DNA of 64,000 nucleotides from Sediminibacterium sp. (GTDB lineage: Bacteria > Bacteroidota > Bacteroidia > Chitinophagales > Chitinophagaceae): the NCBI GenBank assembly GCA_007280515.1, contig QYPL01000020.1, forward strand, positions 1 through 64,000, written 5' to 3'. A program made the translations under genes and the position numbers. Positions 35,699 through 45,821 of this stretch are shown piece by piece (position 1 is the first letter of the stretch; every line of letters starts with the position of its first letter). The notes under the pieces were generated by a model. The model saw only the letters and a program-made list of their open reading frames with translations. It was not told the origin of the DNA and ran no database searches.

Positions 35699-38600
35699 AT
35701 GCTAAAAATTCTACGTTTAATTACGGTTCCTTTGTTACTATTGGGCCTTGTTGCGTCTGCGCAAACAAGAACCATCAAAGGACAAGTAGTTTCAGCTACA
35801 GACGGTAAAGCCGTTGCTGGTGCTACTATTTCGGTTAATGGACAAAAAGTCTCTGCTATTGCTAGCGAAGATGGTTCATTTACTGTCAATGCTTCTGGTA
35901 ATGCTACTTTAACTGTAAAATCTGTTGGTTTTGCAAATAAAACAGTAACTGTTGCTGGAACACAAAGTTCAATCAAAGTTTCTTTAACTGAGGAATCTTC
36001 TCAATTAAATGAAATTGTGGTTACAGGTTACACTGCTCAGAAAAGAAAAGAAATTACTGGTAACGTATCAGTAGTTAGTGTAAAAGACATGAAAGCAGTG
36101 CCTTCTGGTACTGCAGAACAAATGTTGCAAGGTCAAGCCGCTGGTGTTACCATCATCGGTTCTGGTAGCCCAGGAGAAGGAAGTGCCGTTTTCATAAATG
36201 GTATATCATCTTTTGGTAATGCAACTCCACTTGTAATTGTGGACGGAGTTCAATCTGCTCCTGGTGATCTTAGTTCTTTTAGTAACTTATCTGCAAACGA
36301 CATCGAATCAGTACAAGTATTGAAAGATGGTACTGCAGCTATTTACGGAGCGCGTGGATCTGCGGGTGTTATTATTGTAACCACTAAAAGAGGTAAAGGA
36401 AAACCAACTATTACATACGAATCTTACACAGGTATTCAAATGCCAAAAACAGGAAACGTTTGGAATAAATTGGATCCTCAAGGTATGGCTGATTTAGCTT
36501 TCTTAGCTGCTAAGAACTCAGGACAAGTAGATGCTCAAGGTAACGTATCATCTGGTCAATATGGAACTGGTAAAGTAGCAATCTTACCTGACTTTATTAA
36601 GGCGGGTTCTAAATCAGGTGTTTCTGCTTCTGATCCTGCAACTAACCTTGCATTATATAACAACAACTATTCAAAAGGTGGAATTTACTTAGTGGTTCCA
36701 GCGAATAAGAAAGGTACTGATTGGTGGGATGAATTATTTGACCCAGCTCCTATGACAAGTCATTCAATTACTGCATCTGGTGCACAAGACAAATCAACTT
36801 ACTTATTCTCTTTGAACTATTTTGATCAAAAAGGTACTTTGTTAAATACTTACTTGAAGCGTTACTCAATGAGAGCTAACACTACTTGGAATATTAAAAA
36901 CAATATCCGTATTGGTGAAAACTTACAATTGTTCTACAAGTCTAACCCAAGAATTGGTAACAACCAAGAGGGTAATGCTGTAAACAATACTGCATGGGAA
37001 CAACCAATTATTCCTGTATATGATGCAGGTGGTGGTTTTGGTGGTACTGCAGGTAGTAACTTAGGTAACTCTTCTAACCCAGTAGCTAATCAAGTACGTC
37101 AAAAAGATAATGTAAACCATGAATGGAATATTCAAGGTGCTGTGTTCGCAGAAATTGATTTCGCGAAACATTTTACTGCAAGAACACAATTTGGTGGAAA
37201 CTTGGGTAACTATTATGGTTTCTATCATAACTACCGTTCTTATGAGAACGCTGAAAATGGTTCTTCTAATGGATACGGTGAGTACGGTGGTTATAACAAT
37301 AACTGGAACTTCACAAACACTTTGTCTTACTCAAATACATTCAAAAAAGACCACAGATTAAATGTCATTGCTGGTTATGAGTCATTAAAAAATCAAGGCC
37401 GTCAAGTGGGTGGTTCTAGAGTTAACTATTTCTCTGATGATGTAAACTACTTAAGTTTAAATACAGGTTCTCCTATTGGACAAAACAACTACTCTGATTT
37501 ATACAAGATAACTACTAATTCTGTTTTTGGTAAAGTAGACTATGGTTTTAGAGACAGATACTTAGTAAGTTTAACTGATCGTTATGATGGTAGTTCAGTA
37601 TTTGGACCAAACACAAAACATGGTAACTTCTGGTCTGCTTCTGCTGCTTGGGTAGTTTCTAATGAAGATTTTTTCAAGAACGTTAAGTTTATCAATACTT
37701 TAAAAGTACGTGGTAGTTATGGTCTTCAAGGTTCTATTGCGAACGTAGGTCCATTAAACCAATACACTCTTTATGGTGGTAGTGGTGGATCTTCTTACTA
37801 TGACTTAAACGGTACTTCTAACACTACAGTTATGGGCTTCTATGCAACTAACTTAGGTAACTTAAGTACAGGTTGGGAGAAGTCTAAAACATTAGACTTT
37901 GGTTTTGAAGCTTCTGTTCTAAACAATAAGTTAGACATCAGTTTTGATTGGTTCAAGAAAAATATCGAAGGTTTATTATTCCAAGACCAAGCGCCTGCTG
38001 TTGTGGGTGTAGGTTCTTCTTTACCTCAGGTTAACATTGGTGATATGGAAAACACTGGTATTAATTTGAGTTTAAATTACAGAGGAAAAATAAACAACGA
38101 TTTAAGCTATACTGTAGGTGCTAATATTGGTTCTTATAAGAACATGATTGTGAACATTCCTGGTTCTGCTGGTTTCTTTGAAACTGCATACACGCACAAT
38201 ACAGGACCACAAATTAGAAACCAAATTGGTCACCCAGTAAGTTCTTTCTTTGGTTACAAAATTGCTGGTATCTATCAATCAGCTGCTGATGTAGCTGCTT
38301 GGGCTAAAGAAACAGATGCTGCTCCAGGTCGTTTCAAATATGAGGACATTAACAAAGACGGAAAAATCGATGATAATGACAGAACTTTCTTTGGTAATCC
38401 AAACCCTGCGTTTACTTTAGGTATCAACTTAAATGTAGCGTATAAGCGTTTTGATGTATCAACAAATCTTTATGGTTCATTCGGTAACGATATCTTAAAC
38501 GAAACTCGTTATTTCCAAGATTTCCTTCCTCAGTTCCAAAATTCAAAAAGTATTCCAGTGTTAACTGAATCTTGGTTACCTACAAGACCTAGTACAAAAT

Positions 38601-38905
38601 GGCCTATTACTGAAAACAACTCTTACTTTAGTACAAATGGTGTAATTAACAACTTCTATGTAGAAGACGGTTCATACTTGAGAGTTAAACAATTAAGTAT
38701 TGGTTATACCATCGATCCAGTTACATTGAAAAAATATGGTATCGACAAAGCACGTGTTTATGTTCAAGGTGCTAACTTGTTTACTTGGACTAAGTATTCT
38801 GGTCTAGATCCTGAAATTGGTGGTGGTACTGCTAATTTTGGTGTTGATCATGGTAACTATCCTCCGATGAAAACATTTAACGTAGGTATTAGCCTTACTT
38901 TTTAA
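35699..38905 (+). CDS. SusC/RagA-type TonB-linked outer-membrane transporter
   Basis: A 1068-residue outer-membrane transporter that imports oligosaccharides with its SusD partner. A signal peptide (cleavage after ASA, about residue 22) is followed by a carboxypeptidase-regulatory-like domain (about 24-100, beginning RTIKGQVVS), the TonB plug (IVVTGYTAQKRKE, VIVDGVQSAPGD, DGTAAIYGARGSAGVIIVTTK) and a large beta barrel that ends in a Phe. There is no STN domain, which agrees with the absence of a sigma/anti-sigma pair. I use the ATG at 35699 because the 23 residues before it do not resemble a signal. Codon use is biased to CGT and GGT, suggesting high expression. Confidence 0.93.
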   Translation: MLKILRLITVPLLLLGLVASAQTRTIKGQVVSATDGKAVAGATISVNGQKVSAIASEDGSFTVNASGNATLTVKSVGFANKTVTVAGTQSSIKVSLTEESSQLNEIVVTGYTAQKRKEITGNVSVVSVKDMKAVPSGTAEQMLQGQAAGVTIIGSGSPGEGSAVFINGISSFGNATPLVIVDGVQSAPGDLSSFSNLSANDIESVQVLKDGTAAIYGARGSAGVIIVTTKRGKGKPTITYESYTGIQMPKTGNVWNKLDPQGMADLAFLAAKNSGQVDAQGNVSSGQYGTGKVAILPDFIKAGSKSGVSASDPATNLALYNNNYSKGGIYLVVPANKKGTDWWDELFDPAPMTSHSITASGAQDKSTYLFSLNYFDQKGTLLNTYLKRYSMRANTTWNIKNNIRIGENLQLFYKSNPRIGNNQEGNAVNNTAWEQPIIPVYDAGGGFGGTAGSNLGNSSNPVANQVRQKDNVNHEWNIQGAVFAEIDFAKHFTARTQFGGNLGNYYGFYHNYRSYENAENGSSNGYGEYGGYNNNWNFTNTLSYSNTFKKDHRLNVIAGYESLKNQGRQVGGSRVNYFSDDVNYLSLNTGSPIGQNNYSDLYKITTNSVFGKVDYGFRDRYLVSLTDRYDGSSVFGPNTKHGNFWSASAAWVVSNEDFFKNVKFINTLKVRGSYGLQGSIANVGPLNQYTLYGGSGGSSYYDLNGTSNTTVMGFYATNLGNLSTGWEKSKTLDFGFEASVLNNKLDISFDWFKKNIEGLLFQDQAPAVVGVGSSLPQVNIGDMENTGINLSLNYRGKINNDLSYTVGANIGSYKNMIVNIPGSAGFFETAYTHNTGPQIRNQIGHPVSSFFGYKIAGIYQSAADVAAWAKETDAAPGRFKYEDINKDGKIDDNDRTFFGNPNPAFTLGINLNVAYKRFDVSTNLYGSFGNDILNETRYFQDFLPQFQNSKSIPVLTESWLPTRPSTKWPITENNSYFSTNGVINNFYVEDGSYLRVKQLSIGYTIDPVTLKKYGIDKARVYVQGANLFTWTKYSGLDPEIGGGTANFGVDHGNYPPMKTFNVGISLTF

Positions 38906-38945
38906 TTTAATAAACAAAAAATTTAATAAATAAAAAATTTGAAAA

Positions 38946-40721
38946 ATGAAAAAATATAATTTTAAACATATAATGCCAGTGGTACTTTCTTTCTTGGTTA
39001 TATTATATGCTTGTGATAAATCATACCTAGAGGTTCCTGCAGCTGGTGCATTAAGCCAGGATGTATTAGCGAACAAAATAGGTGTAGAAGCCCTTTTAGT
39101 GGGTGCTTATTCTTTGTTAGATGGAGAGGGTAGTTCTGCAGGTACCAACAATGGTCCTTGGGCAACTTCTTCAAGTAACTGGGTATACGGTTCTGTTGCG
39201 GGTGGTGACGCTCACAAAGGATCTGATCCAGGTGACCAAAACTTGATCACTCCAATCGAGCAGTGGAATGCAACTGCGTCTAACGCATACTTAGACCAAT
39301 TGTGGCAACAACGTTATGATGGTGTTCAACGTGCAAATGAAACTTTAAGAGTTATGAAATTAGCTAAAGATATTTCTGCAGCTGAAGTTACTCGTATCTC
39401 TGCTGAAGCAAGATTTTTACGTGCACACTACCATTTCGACTTAGCAAAATTCTTCGGTAACATTCCTTATATCGATGAGTCAATTACTTATGCTGCTAAT
39501 AACTTTTTAGTACCCAACGGTGGTAAAGATGCTGCTTTAGCTAAAATTGAGGCAGATATGGCTTTTGCTTATGCTAACTTACCTGAGACAATGTCTTCAG
39601 TAGGTCGTGCTAACAAGTGGGCTGCTGCTGCTTACTTAGGTAAAATTTATATGTTCGAAAAGAAATTTGCTGAAGCTAAAACTGTATTAACTGCAGCTAT
39701 TGCTAGCGGTAAAACTCCATTAGGTGTTAAATATGCATTATTACCAAAATTTGGTGATGTGTTTGATCCAGCAAAAAAGAATGGTTCTGAGCATGTGTTC
39801 TCTGTACAAATGACAGTTAATGACGGTACGGGTGCAGCTAACGCTAACGCTGGTGACGCCTTAAACTTCCCTTATGGTGGAGAGACAGGATGTTGCGGAT
39901 TCTTCCAACCTTCTTTCTCTTTAGCAAATGCTTTCAAAACAGATGCAAACGGATTACCTTTATTAGACGAATCTTATTTCTCTAATCCATTGAAAACTGA
40001 CCAAGGTATTTCTGCTGATAAACCATTTGAACCAGATGCTACAACTCCATTAGATCCTCGTATTGACTGGACAGTGGGTCGTCGTGGTGTTCCTTACTTA
40101 GATTGGGGTATTATGCCAGGTTCTACTTGGGTAAGAGACCAAGGTACAGCTGGACCATACGAGCCTTTGAAGCACTTATTTAGAAAATCTCAAACTGGTA
40201 TATTTACCGATGGTTCTTCTTGGACTAACGGTTTCACTGCCAATAACTATCCTTTATTACGTTTTGCTGATGTACTTTTATTAGCTGCAGAAGCTGAAGT
40301 AGAAACAGGTGGTTTAGAGAAAGCTAGAGAATATGTAAACATTGTTCGTACACGTGCTGCAAACCCAGATGGTTTTGTAGGACCTAAGAATAATGCTGGT
40401 TTAGTTTCTAAAACTAACTATCAAATTAAAACTTACACTGCAGCTTGGACTGATGCTGCTGTTGCAAGAAAAGCTGTACGTTTTGAGCGTAAGATTGAAT
40501 TAGCTATGGAAGGACACCGTTTCTCTGACATTACACGTTGGGGTATTGGTACAACCGAGTTAAACAACTATTCAGTTCAAGAAACAGCTTTAGGTTATAC
40601 ACAAATTAAAGGTTCAACTTACAAAGCTGGAAAGTCTGAGTACTTACCTATTCCTCAAACACAAATTGACAAATCTGTGAAAGACGGAAAATCGGTTTTA
40701 ACTCAAAACCCTGGTTACTAA
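38946..40721 (+). CDS. SusD/RagB-like nutrient-binding lipoprotein
   Basis: Surface lipoprotein of 591 residues that captures glycans above the SusC barrel. The lipobox LYAC puts the lipidated Cys at 23. The TPR-like SusD fold is indicated by the segment RISAEARFLRAHYHFDLAKFFG and by the C-terminal VRFERKIELAMEGHRFSDITRWG. It starts 40 bases after susC, so the two are one unit, and a strong terminator follows at 40751, so the rest of the locus needs its own promoter or read-through. Codon bias resembles susC. Confidence 0.93.
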   Translation: MKKYNFKHIMPVVLSFLVILYACDKSYLEVPAAGALSQDVLANKIGVEALLVGAYSLLDGEGSSAGTNNGPWATSSSNWVYGSVAGGDAHKGSDPGDQNLITPIEQWNATASNAYLDQLWQQRYDGVQRANETLRVMKLAKDISAAEVTRISAEARFLRAHYHFDLAKFFGNIPYIDESITYAANNFLVPNGGKDAALAKIEADMAFAYANLPETMSSVGRANKWAAAAYLGKIYMFEKKFAEAKTVLTAAIASGKTPLGVKYALLPKFGDVFDPAKKNGSEHVFSVQMTVNDGTGAANANAGDALNFPYGGETGCCGFFQPSFSLANAFKTDANGLPLLDESYFSNPLKTDQGISADKPFEPDATTPLDPRIDWTVGRRGVPYLDWGIMPGSTWVRDQGTAGPYEPLKHLFRKSQTGIFTDGSSWTNGFTANNYPLLRFADVLLLAAEAEVETGGLEKAREYVNIVRTRAANPDGFVGPKNNAGLVSKTNYQIKTYTAAWTDAAVARKAVRFERKIELAMEGHRFSDITRWGIGTTELNNYSVQETALGYTQIKGSTYKAGKSEYLPIPQTQIDKSVKDGKSVLTQNPGY

Positions 40722-40750
40722 TTGAACTAACTTAATAAGTTACTCATATA

Positions 40751-40790
40751 AGAGTCCCGCCCGAGCAATCGGAGCGGGACTCTTTTTTTT
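40751..40790 (+). terminator. Terminator after susD
   Basis: A 10-bp stem AGAGTCCCGC/GCGGGACTCT (40751-40760 with 40774-40783) with an inner CCGA/TCGG stem is followed by eight T. Its core resembles the rpsT terminator at 62067-62102. Confidence 0.9.
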
Positions 40791-40856
40791 GCGCATAGCC
40801 CCTCAAAAACAATTTCTTTAGTATCTTTATTTACCTATAAAAAACCAATATTTACC

Positions 40857-40870
40857 AGGTTATTTAACCT
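40857..40870. promoter_or_regulatory. Palindrome upstream of the VCBS gene
   Basis: AGGTTA-TT-TAACCT, six-base arms with a two-base centre, lies 18 bases before the ATG at 40889. It may be an operator or may be chance in AT-rich DNA. Confidence 0.25.
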
Positions 40871-40888
40871 AATTTAAAATAAAATTTA

Positions 40889-43800
40889 ATGTTGCTAAGG
40901 AATTCTTTTTTTGGTCTATGCCTATTTTTTTTAAGTGCTTGTTCTATTAAAAAACCACTATTCGAATTAGTAAAATCTAGTAATTCGGGAGTGCATTTTA
41001 ATAATGAAATTATAGAAAACGATTCACTGAATGTATTGGACGTTTCTAATATTTATAATGGAGGTGGGGTTGGTGTGGGCGACTTTAATAAAGACGGCTT
41101 ACCTGATATTTATTTTACAGGCAATAAAGTGTCGAATAAATTATACCTCAATAAAGGCGATATGCAGTTTACTGATGTAACTGTAGATGCCGGTGTAACA
41201 GGCGAGGGCAGATGGAGCAGGGGTGTTTCTGTAGTGGATATTAATAACGACGGCTGGCCCGATATTTATGTTTCTGTGACCTTAGACAAAGACGTGAATA
41301 AGCGAAAAAACTTATTGTACATTAATAAGGGCCTTAATAAAACGGGTGTACCCAACTTTAAAGAAGAAGCTGCTGAATATGGACTTGCCGATACTTCTTT
41401 TTCCACCATGGCTAGTTTTTTTGATTATGATAAGGACGGAGACTTAGATATGTATTTAGTGGTGAACGAGATTAAGGACCCACATACGCCCAATGTATTT
41501 CATCCAAAGGACCAAGACCCTGCTTATTTTAGTTCCAGTAAATTATTTCAAAACAATTACGATTCTACCTTAAAGCATCCAGTTTTTACCGATGTATCTG
41601 CCAAGGCAGGTATTGTTCGAGAAGGCTATGGCCATAGTGTTGTGGTGACCGACATTAATAAAGATGGCTGGCCCGATATTTTTGTAACCAACGATTATTT
41701 ACCCAACGATTATTTATGGATTAATAATCAGAATGGCACTTTCACAGAGCAGTTATCGGTTTATTTCAAACATAGTTCCGTGAATTCAATGGGGGTGGAT
41801 GTAGCCGATATAAATAACGATGGCTTATTAGATTTTCTTACTTTGGATATGAATCCAAGAGACAACTACCGTAAAAAAATGATGCTGAATCCTAATAGTT
41901 ATCAAACTTTTCAGAACAGCGATTTATATAGATACAATTATCAGTATGTAAGAAATACTTTACAAATTAACCAAGGTCCTCGTGTGAATCAGAACGATTC
42001 TATTGGGGCACCCATTTTTAGTGAGATAGGTTTTTTGTCGGGCATTGCAGAAACCGATTGGAGTTGGACTCCTTTATTAGTAGACTTTGATAATGATGGC
42101 CGCCGTGATTTAATTGTCACCAATGGTTTTCCTAAGGATGTCACCGATCACGATTTTATAACTTATCGCAACAAGGCTTATAGCTTTGCCACCAAGGCGC
42201 AATTATTAGTAGAAATACCTGCTATTAAAATTCATAACTATGCTTTCAAAAATAATGCCGATTTAACTTTCACAGATGTTACCACCGACTGGGGTTTAAA
42301 AATGCCTACTTTTTCCAATGGAGCAGCCTACGCCGACTTGGACAACGATGGTGACTTGGATTTAATTATAAATAATATCAATGACGAGGCATCTATTTAT
42401 CAAAATAAAGAAAGACAACTAAATAAAGAGACAAGTCATTTCTCACAAGTAGTTTTAGACGGGTATGATATAAATAAAAATGGCATAGGGGCATTTATTA
42501 GTATTTTTTATGACAAGGGTCAAAAACAAGTATGGGAAAACACACCCTACAGAGGTTATTTATCATCGGTTCAAAATATAGCGCAATTTGGTTTAGGAAA
42601 AATAAATGCCATTGACTCTATTAAAGTACAATGGCCTACAGGTGAAATGCAGGTAATAAAAAATCCAAAGGTAGATGAGAAAATTACTATTGCAATTGAT
42701 GAAGATAGTAATCTACCCTATAAGGAAAATAATATTTTTGCAACAGGTAACTTATTTAAAGAAATAACAAACGAGCTGCAAGTTCATTACATACATCAGC
42801 AAGAAGATTTTGTTGATTTTAATATTCAAAAATTATTACCCCATAAATTTTCTGAGTACGGACCTGCCATTGCAGTGGGAGACATCAATGGCGATGGATT
42901 AGATGATATGATTTTAGGTGGAGCAAGTCATTATAGCGCTCGAATTTTTGAACAACAGATTAATGGAAGTTTTAAACAGTCTTCTTTGCTATCTAATATT
43001 ACCTATTCAGGCAAACCTAATAGTGACCAGGGATTATTATTATTAGATGTAGATGGAGATGGTGACCTAGATGTATATATTACCGCTGGTGGCTATGAGT
43101 TTAAAACCAACGATAAAAATTATCAAGACCAATTATATATAAATAATGGTAAGGGGGTATTTACTAAAGACACAGCAGCCATTCCTGTGAATACCACTAG
43201 CAAATTATGTGTAAGAGCTGTTGATTATGATAAAGATGGGGATCTTGACTTATTTGTATCTGGAAGGGTAGACCCTTGGAACTATCCTAAACCTGTTTCA
43301 AGTTTTATTTATAGAAACGATAGTAAAAATGGCAAGGTAAAATATACCGATGTAACAGCATCTGTGGCTAAAGATTTAAATAAAATAGGTTTAGTCTGTG
43401 ACGCCTTGTTTACCGATTTTGATAACGATGGCTGGCCCGATTTAATACTAACAGGAGAGTGGATGCCCATTAGTTTTCTAAAAAATGAAAAGGGAACCTT
43501 TAAAAATGTAACTAGCACAACAGGTATTAATAACCAAGTAGGTTTATGGAATACCATTACATCGGGCGATTTTGATAACGATGGCGATATGGATTATGTA
43601 GTAGGCAATACGGGAAGAAATTCTTTTTATAGAGCCTCTGATTTGTATCCTATTTCTATATATGCTAAGGATTTTGATAATAATGGAAGTTATGACGCAT
43701 TTCCTACATTGTATTTACCTACTAGTCATACCGACGAAGTGAAAAAAGAATACCCAGCACAAACTAGAGACGATATTGTGAAGCAAATGATTGGCATGCG

Positions 43801-44500
43801 TGCTAAATTTCAAAATTATAAGACCTATGCAACAGCCACCAAGGATCAATTGCTTTCAAAGGAGCAGTTGGCAGCAGCCCAAGTGGTAAAAGCTAATAAT
43901 TTAAGTTCAAGTTATTTACAGAATAAAGGAGGTGGCAAGTTTGAAATGACGGCTTTACCTATACAAGCACAGTTCTCGGTATTAAATGGCATGCAGGTAG
44001 ATGATTATGATGGAGATGGTAATTTGGATATACTTATAAATGGTAATGATTATGGCACTGAAGTATCTGTAGGAAGATATGACGCCTTAAATGGTCTTTT
44101 ATTAAAAGGAAATGGCCAAGGGCAGTTTGCGCCTCTAAGTATATTAGAGAGCGGTATATTCATTCCAGGAAATGGAAAGGCCTTAGTGAAACTAAAGGGT
44201 GCAAAGGGAGGTTATTTAATAGCAGCTTCTCAAAATAGAGGGCCTTTAAAAATGTATGAGCTGAAAAAGAAGACAAGCATAGTAAATGTGCAGCCGGGTG
44301 ATGCAAGCGCAATTATTGAATATACCAATGGCAAGAAAAGAAAAGAAGAGTTTTACTATGGGAATTCATTCTTGTCTCAATCGGCCCGGTTTATAAGTTA
44401 TAATGAAAAAGTAAAAATGATAACAATCATAGACCAAAAGGGGATAAGTAGAAAAAAAATTATTAAATTAGACGCATTCGAAAAAATTAAATTAAAGTAA
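40889..44500 (+). CDS. VCBS/FG-GAP repeat lipoprotein with ASPIC/UnbV domain
   Basis: An exported lipoprotein of 1203 residues (lipobox LSAC, Cys18). It contains 14 calcium-type loops of the form DxDxDGxxD, for example DFNKDGLPD, DINNDGWPD and DVDGDGDLD, in two clusters that probably form beta-propellers. An ASPIC/UnbV domain sits between them (about 510-585, with ENTPYRGYLSSVQNIAQFGL). Such proteins are frequent in polysaccharide loci of Bacteroidota, but their job is not settled; binding of carbohydrate or protein at the cell surface is plausible. It is separated from the haloperoxidase gene by one base. Confidence 0.85.
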   Translation: MLLRNSFFGLCLFFLSACSIKKPLFELVKSSNSGVHFNNEIIENDSLNVLDVSNIYNGGGVGVGDFNKDGLPDIYFTGNKVSNKLYLNKGDMQFTDVTVDAGVTGEGRWSRGVSVVDINNDGWPDIYVSVTLDKDVNKRKNLLYINKGLNKTGVPNFKEEAAEYGLADTSFSTMASFFDYDKDGDLDMYLVVNEIKDPHTPNVFHPKDQDPAYFSSSKLFQNNYDSTLKHPVFTDVSAKAGIVREGYGHSVVVTDINKDGWPDIFVTNDYLPNDYLWINNQNGTFTEQLSVYFKHSSVNSMGVDVADINNDGLLDFLTLDMNPRDNYRKKMMLNPNSYQTFQNSDLYRYNYQYVRNTLQINQGPRVNQNDSIGAPIFSEIGFLSGIAETDWSWTPLLVDFDNDGRRDLIVTNGFPKDVTDHDFITYRNKAYSFATKAQLLVEIPAIKIHNYAFKNNADLTFTDVTTDWGLKMPTFSNGAAYADLDNDGDLDLIINNINDEASIYQNKERQLNKETSHFSQVVLDGYDINKNGIGAFISIFYDKGQKQVWENTPYRGYLSSVQNIAQFGLGKINAIDSIKVQWPTGEMQVIKNPKVDEKITIAIDEDSNLPYKENNIFATGNLFKEITNELQVHYIHQQEDFVDFNIQKLLPHKFSEYGPAIAVGDINGDGLDDMILGGASHYSARIFEQQINGSFKQSSLLSNITYSGKPNSDQGLLLLDVDGDGDLDVYITAGGYEFKTNDKNYQDQLYINNGKGVFTKDTAAIPVNTTSKLCVRAVDYDKDGDLDLFVSGRVDPWNYPKPVSSFIYRNDSKNGKVKYTDVTASVAKDLNKIGLVCDALFTDFDNDGWPDLILTGEWMPISFLKNEKGTFKNVTSTTGINNQVGLWNTITSGDFDNDGDMDYVVGNTGRNSFYRASDLYPISIYAKDFDNNGSYDAFPTLYLPTSHTDEVKKEYPAQTRDDIVKQMIGMRAKFQNYKTYATATKDQLLSKEQLAAAQVVKANNLSSSYLQNKGGGKFEMTALPIQAQFSVLNGMQVDDYDGDGNLDILINGNDYGTEVSVGRYDALNGLLLKGNGQGQFAPLSILESGIFIPGNGKALVKLKGAKGGYLIAASQNRGPLKMYELKKKTSIVNVQPGDASAIIEYTNGKKRKEEFYYGNSFLSQSARFISYNEKVKMITIIDQKGISRKKIIKLDAFEKIKLK

Positions 44501-44501
44501 A

Positions 44502-45821
44502 ATGAAAAAGATTTTTAACACATGTTGCAGTCTACTATGGTTGGTATTTTTTCTTATGTCTTGTTCTCAAAATAAGCCCGCTGCTTTAAATGAAGTGGAC
44601 TTACTTATTAATAATGAAGATCAATTAACGCAGGTAATCATATATGATGTATTTACCCCGCCAGTGGCTAGTCGCATTTATGTGTATTCTTCTTTAGCTT
44701 CTTATGAAGCTATTCGTTTTGCCAAAGAGGGGACAAGCTCTATTGCAGAAAAATTAAACGGCTTTGGAAAAATGCCAGTACCTGAAAAAGGAAAAAATTA
44801 TAATTTTTCATTAGCCGCTACCAAGGCTTTTTTTAAAGTAACTAGAAATGTAAAAGTATTTTCTGTCGATTCATTGACAAAATACGAGCAGTCGGTGTAT
44901 GATAATTACAAAGCCAACATAGATGAAGCCACTTATAAAAATTCAATGGCTTTTGGAGATACGGTAGCAGGCGCTATTTTAGCTCGCGCAAAAAAAGACG
45001 GCTATGCTATTTCAAGAGGAAAACAAAAATATTTAGGCAGTAATGAACCTGGTAAATGGCGCCCTACACCTCCCGACTATTTAGACGGCGTAGAATGGTG
45101 TTGGAATACCATGAAGCCCATGGTACTTGATTCTGCTTCACAGTTTATGCCTAATCGACCTCCAAAATATGAAACAAAACCGGGTACTACTTTTTATGGT
45201 ATGATGAAGGAAGTATATGATATCAATAAAAATTTAACAGACGAACAAAAACTAATTGCCAAGTATTGGGATGATAACCCTTTTGTAATTGAGCATGCAG
45301 GTCATATGATGTTTGGTAATAAAAAAATTACACCAGGTGGCCACTGGATAGGTATTACAGCACAGGTAGTAAAACAAGCCAATGCAGATGCTGTAAAATC
45401 GGCTCAATCATTTGCTTTAACAGCTGTGGCATTGTATGATGGTTTTATTTCTTGTTGGGATGAAAAATACAGAAGTAGTTATGTAAGACCTGTTTCTGTG
45501 ATCAATGAATTATTGGATAAAAATTGGGCGCCTTTATTACAAACCCCTCCTTTTCCTGAATATACAAGTGGCCATAGTACTATTACTGCATCGGCAGCCA
45601 CTGTGCTTACAAAATTATATGGAGAAAATTTTGCTTTCGAAGATTCAAGCGATTATCACTACATCGGATTAAAAAGAAAATTCAGTTCTTTTCAAGCTGC
45701 CGCATCTGAGGCCTCTATGAGTAGAGTGTACGGCGGTATACATTATGTTTTAAGTGTGAATACGGGCGCTGAGCAAGGAAAGAAAGTGGGGGGCTTAGTG
45801 GTAAAAAAATTATTAGAATAA
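44502..45821 (+). CDS. Vanadium-dependent haloperoxidase-family lipoprotein
   Basis: A PAP2-superfamily lipoprotein of 439 residues (lipobox LMSC, Cys21). The vanadate/phosphate site is complete: KxxxxxxRP with Lys322 and Arg329 (KYRSSYVRP), TSGH at 355-358, and SRxxxxxH with Arg408 and His414. The enzyme could therefore oxidise halides with hydrogen peroxide or act as an acid phosphatase; the sequence cannot decide. It follows the VCBS gene after 1 base and precedes the GMC gene by 95 bases of AT-rich DNA in which I see no clear element. Confidence 0.85.
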   Translation: MKKIFNTCCSLLWLVFFLMSCSQNKPAALNEVDLLINNEDQLTQVIIYDVFTPPVASRIYVYSSLASYEAIRFAKEGTSSIAEKLNGFGKMPVPEKGKNYNFSLAATKAFFKVTRNVKVFSVDSLTKYEQSVYDNYKANIDEATYKNSMAFGDTVAGAILARAKKDGYAISRGKQKYLGSNEPGKWRPTPPDYLDGVEWCWNTMKPMVLDSASQFMPNRPPKYETKPGTTFYGMMKEVYDINKNLTDEQKLIAKYWDDNPFVIEHAGHMMFGNKKITPGGHWIGITAQVVKQANADAVKSAQSFALTAVALYDGFISCWDEKYRSSYVRPVSVINELLDKNWAPLLQTPPFPEYTSGHSTITASAATVLTKLYGENFAFEDSSDYHYIGLKRKFSSFQAAASEASMSRVYGGIHYVLSVNTGAEQGKKVGGLVVKKLLE

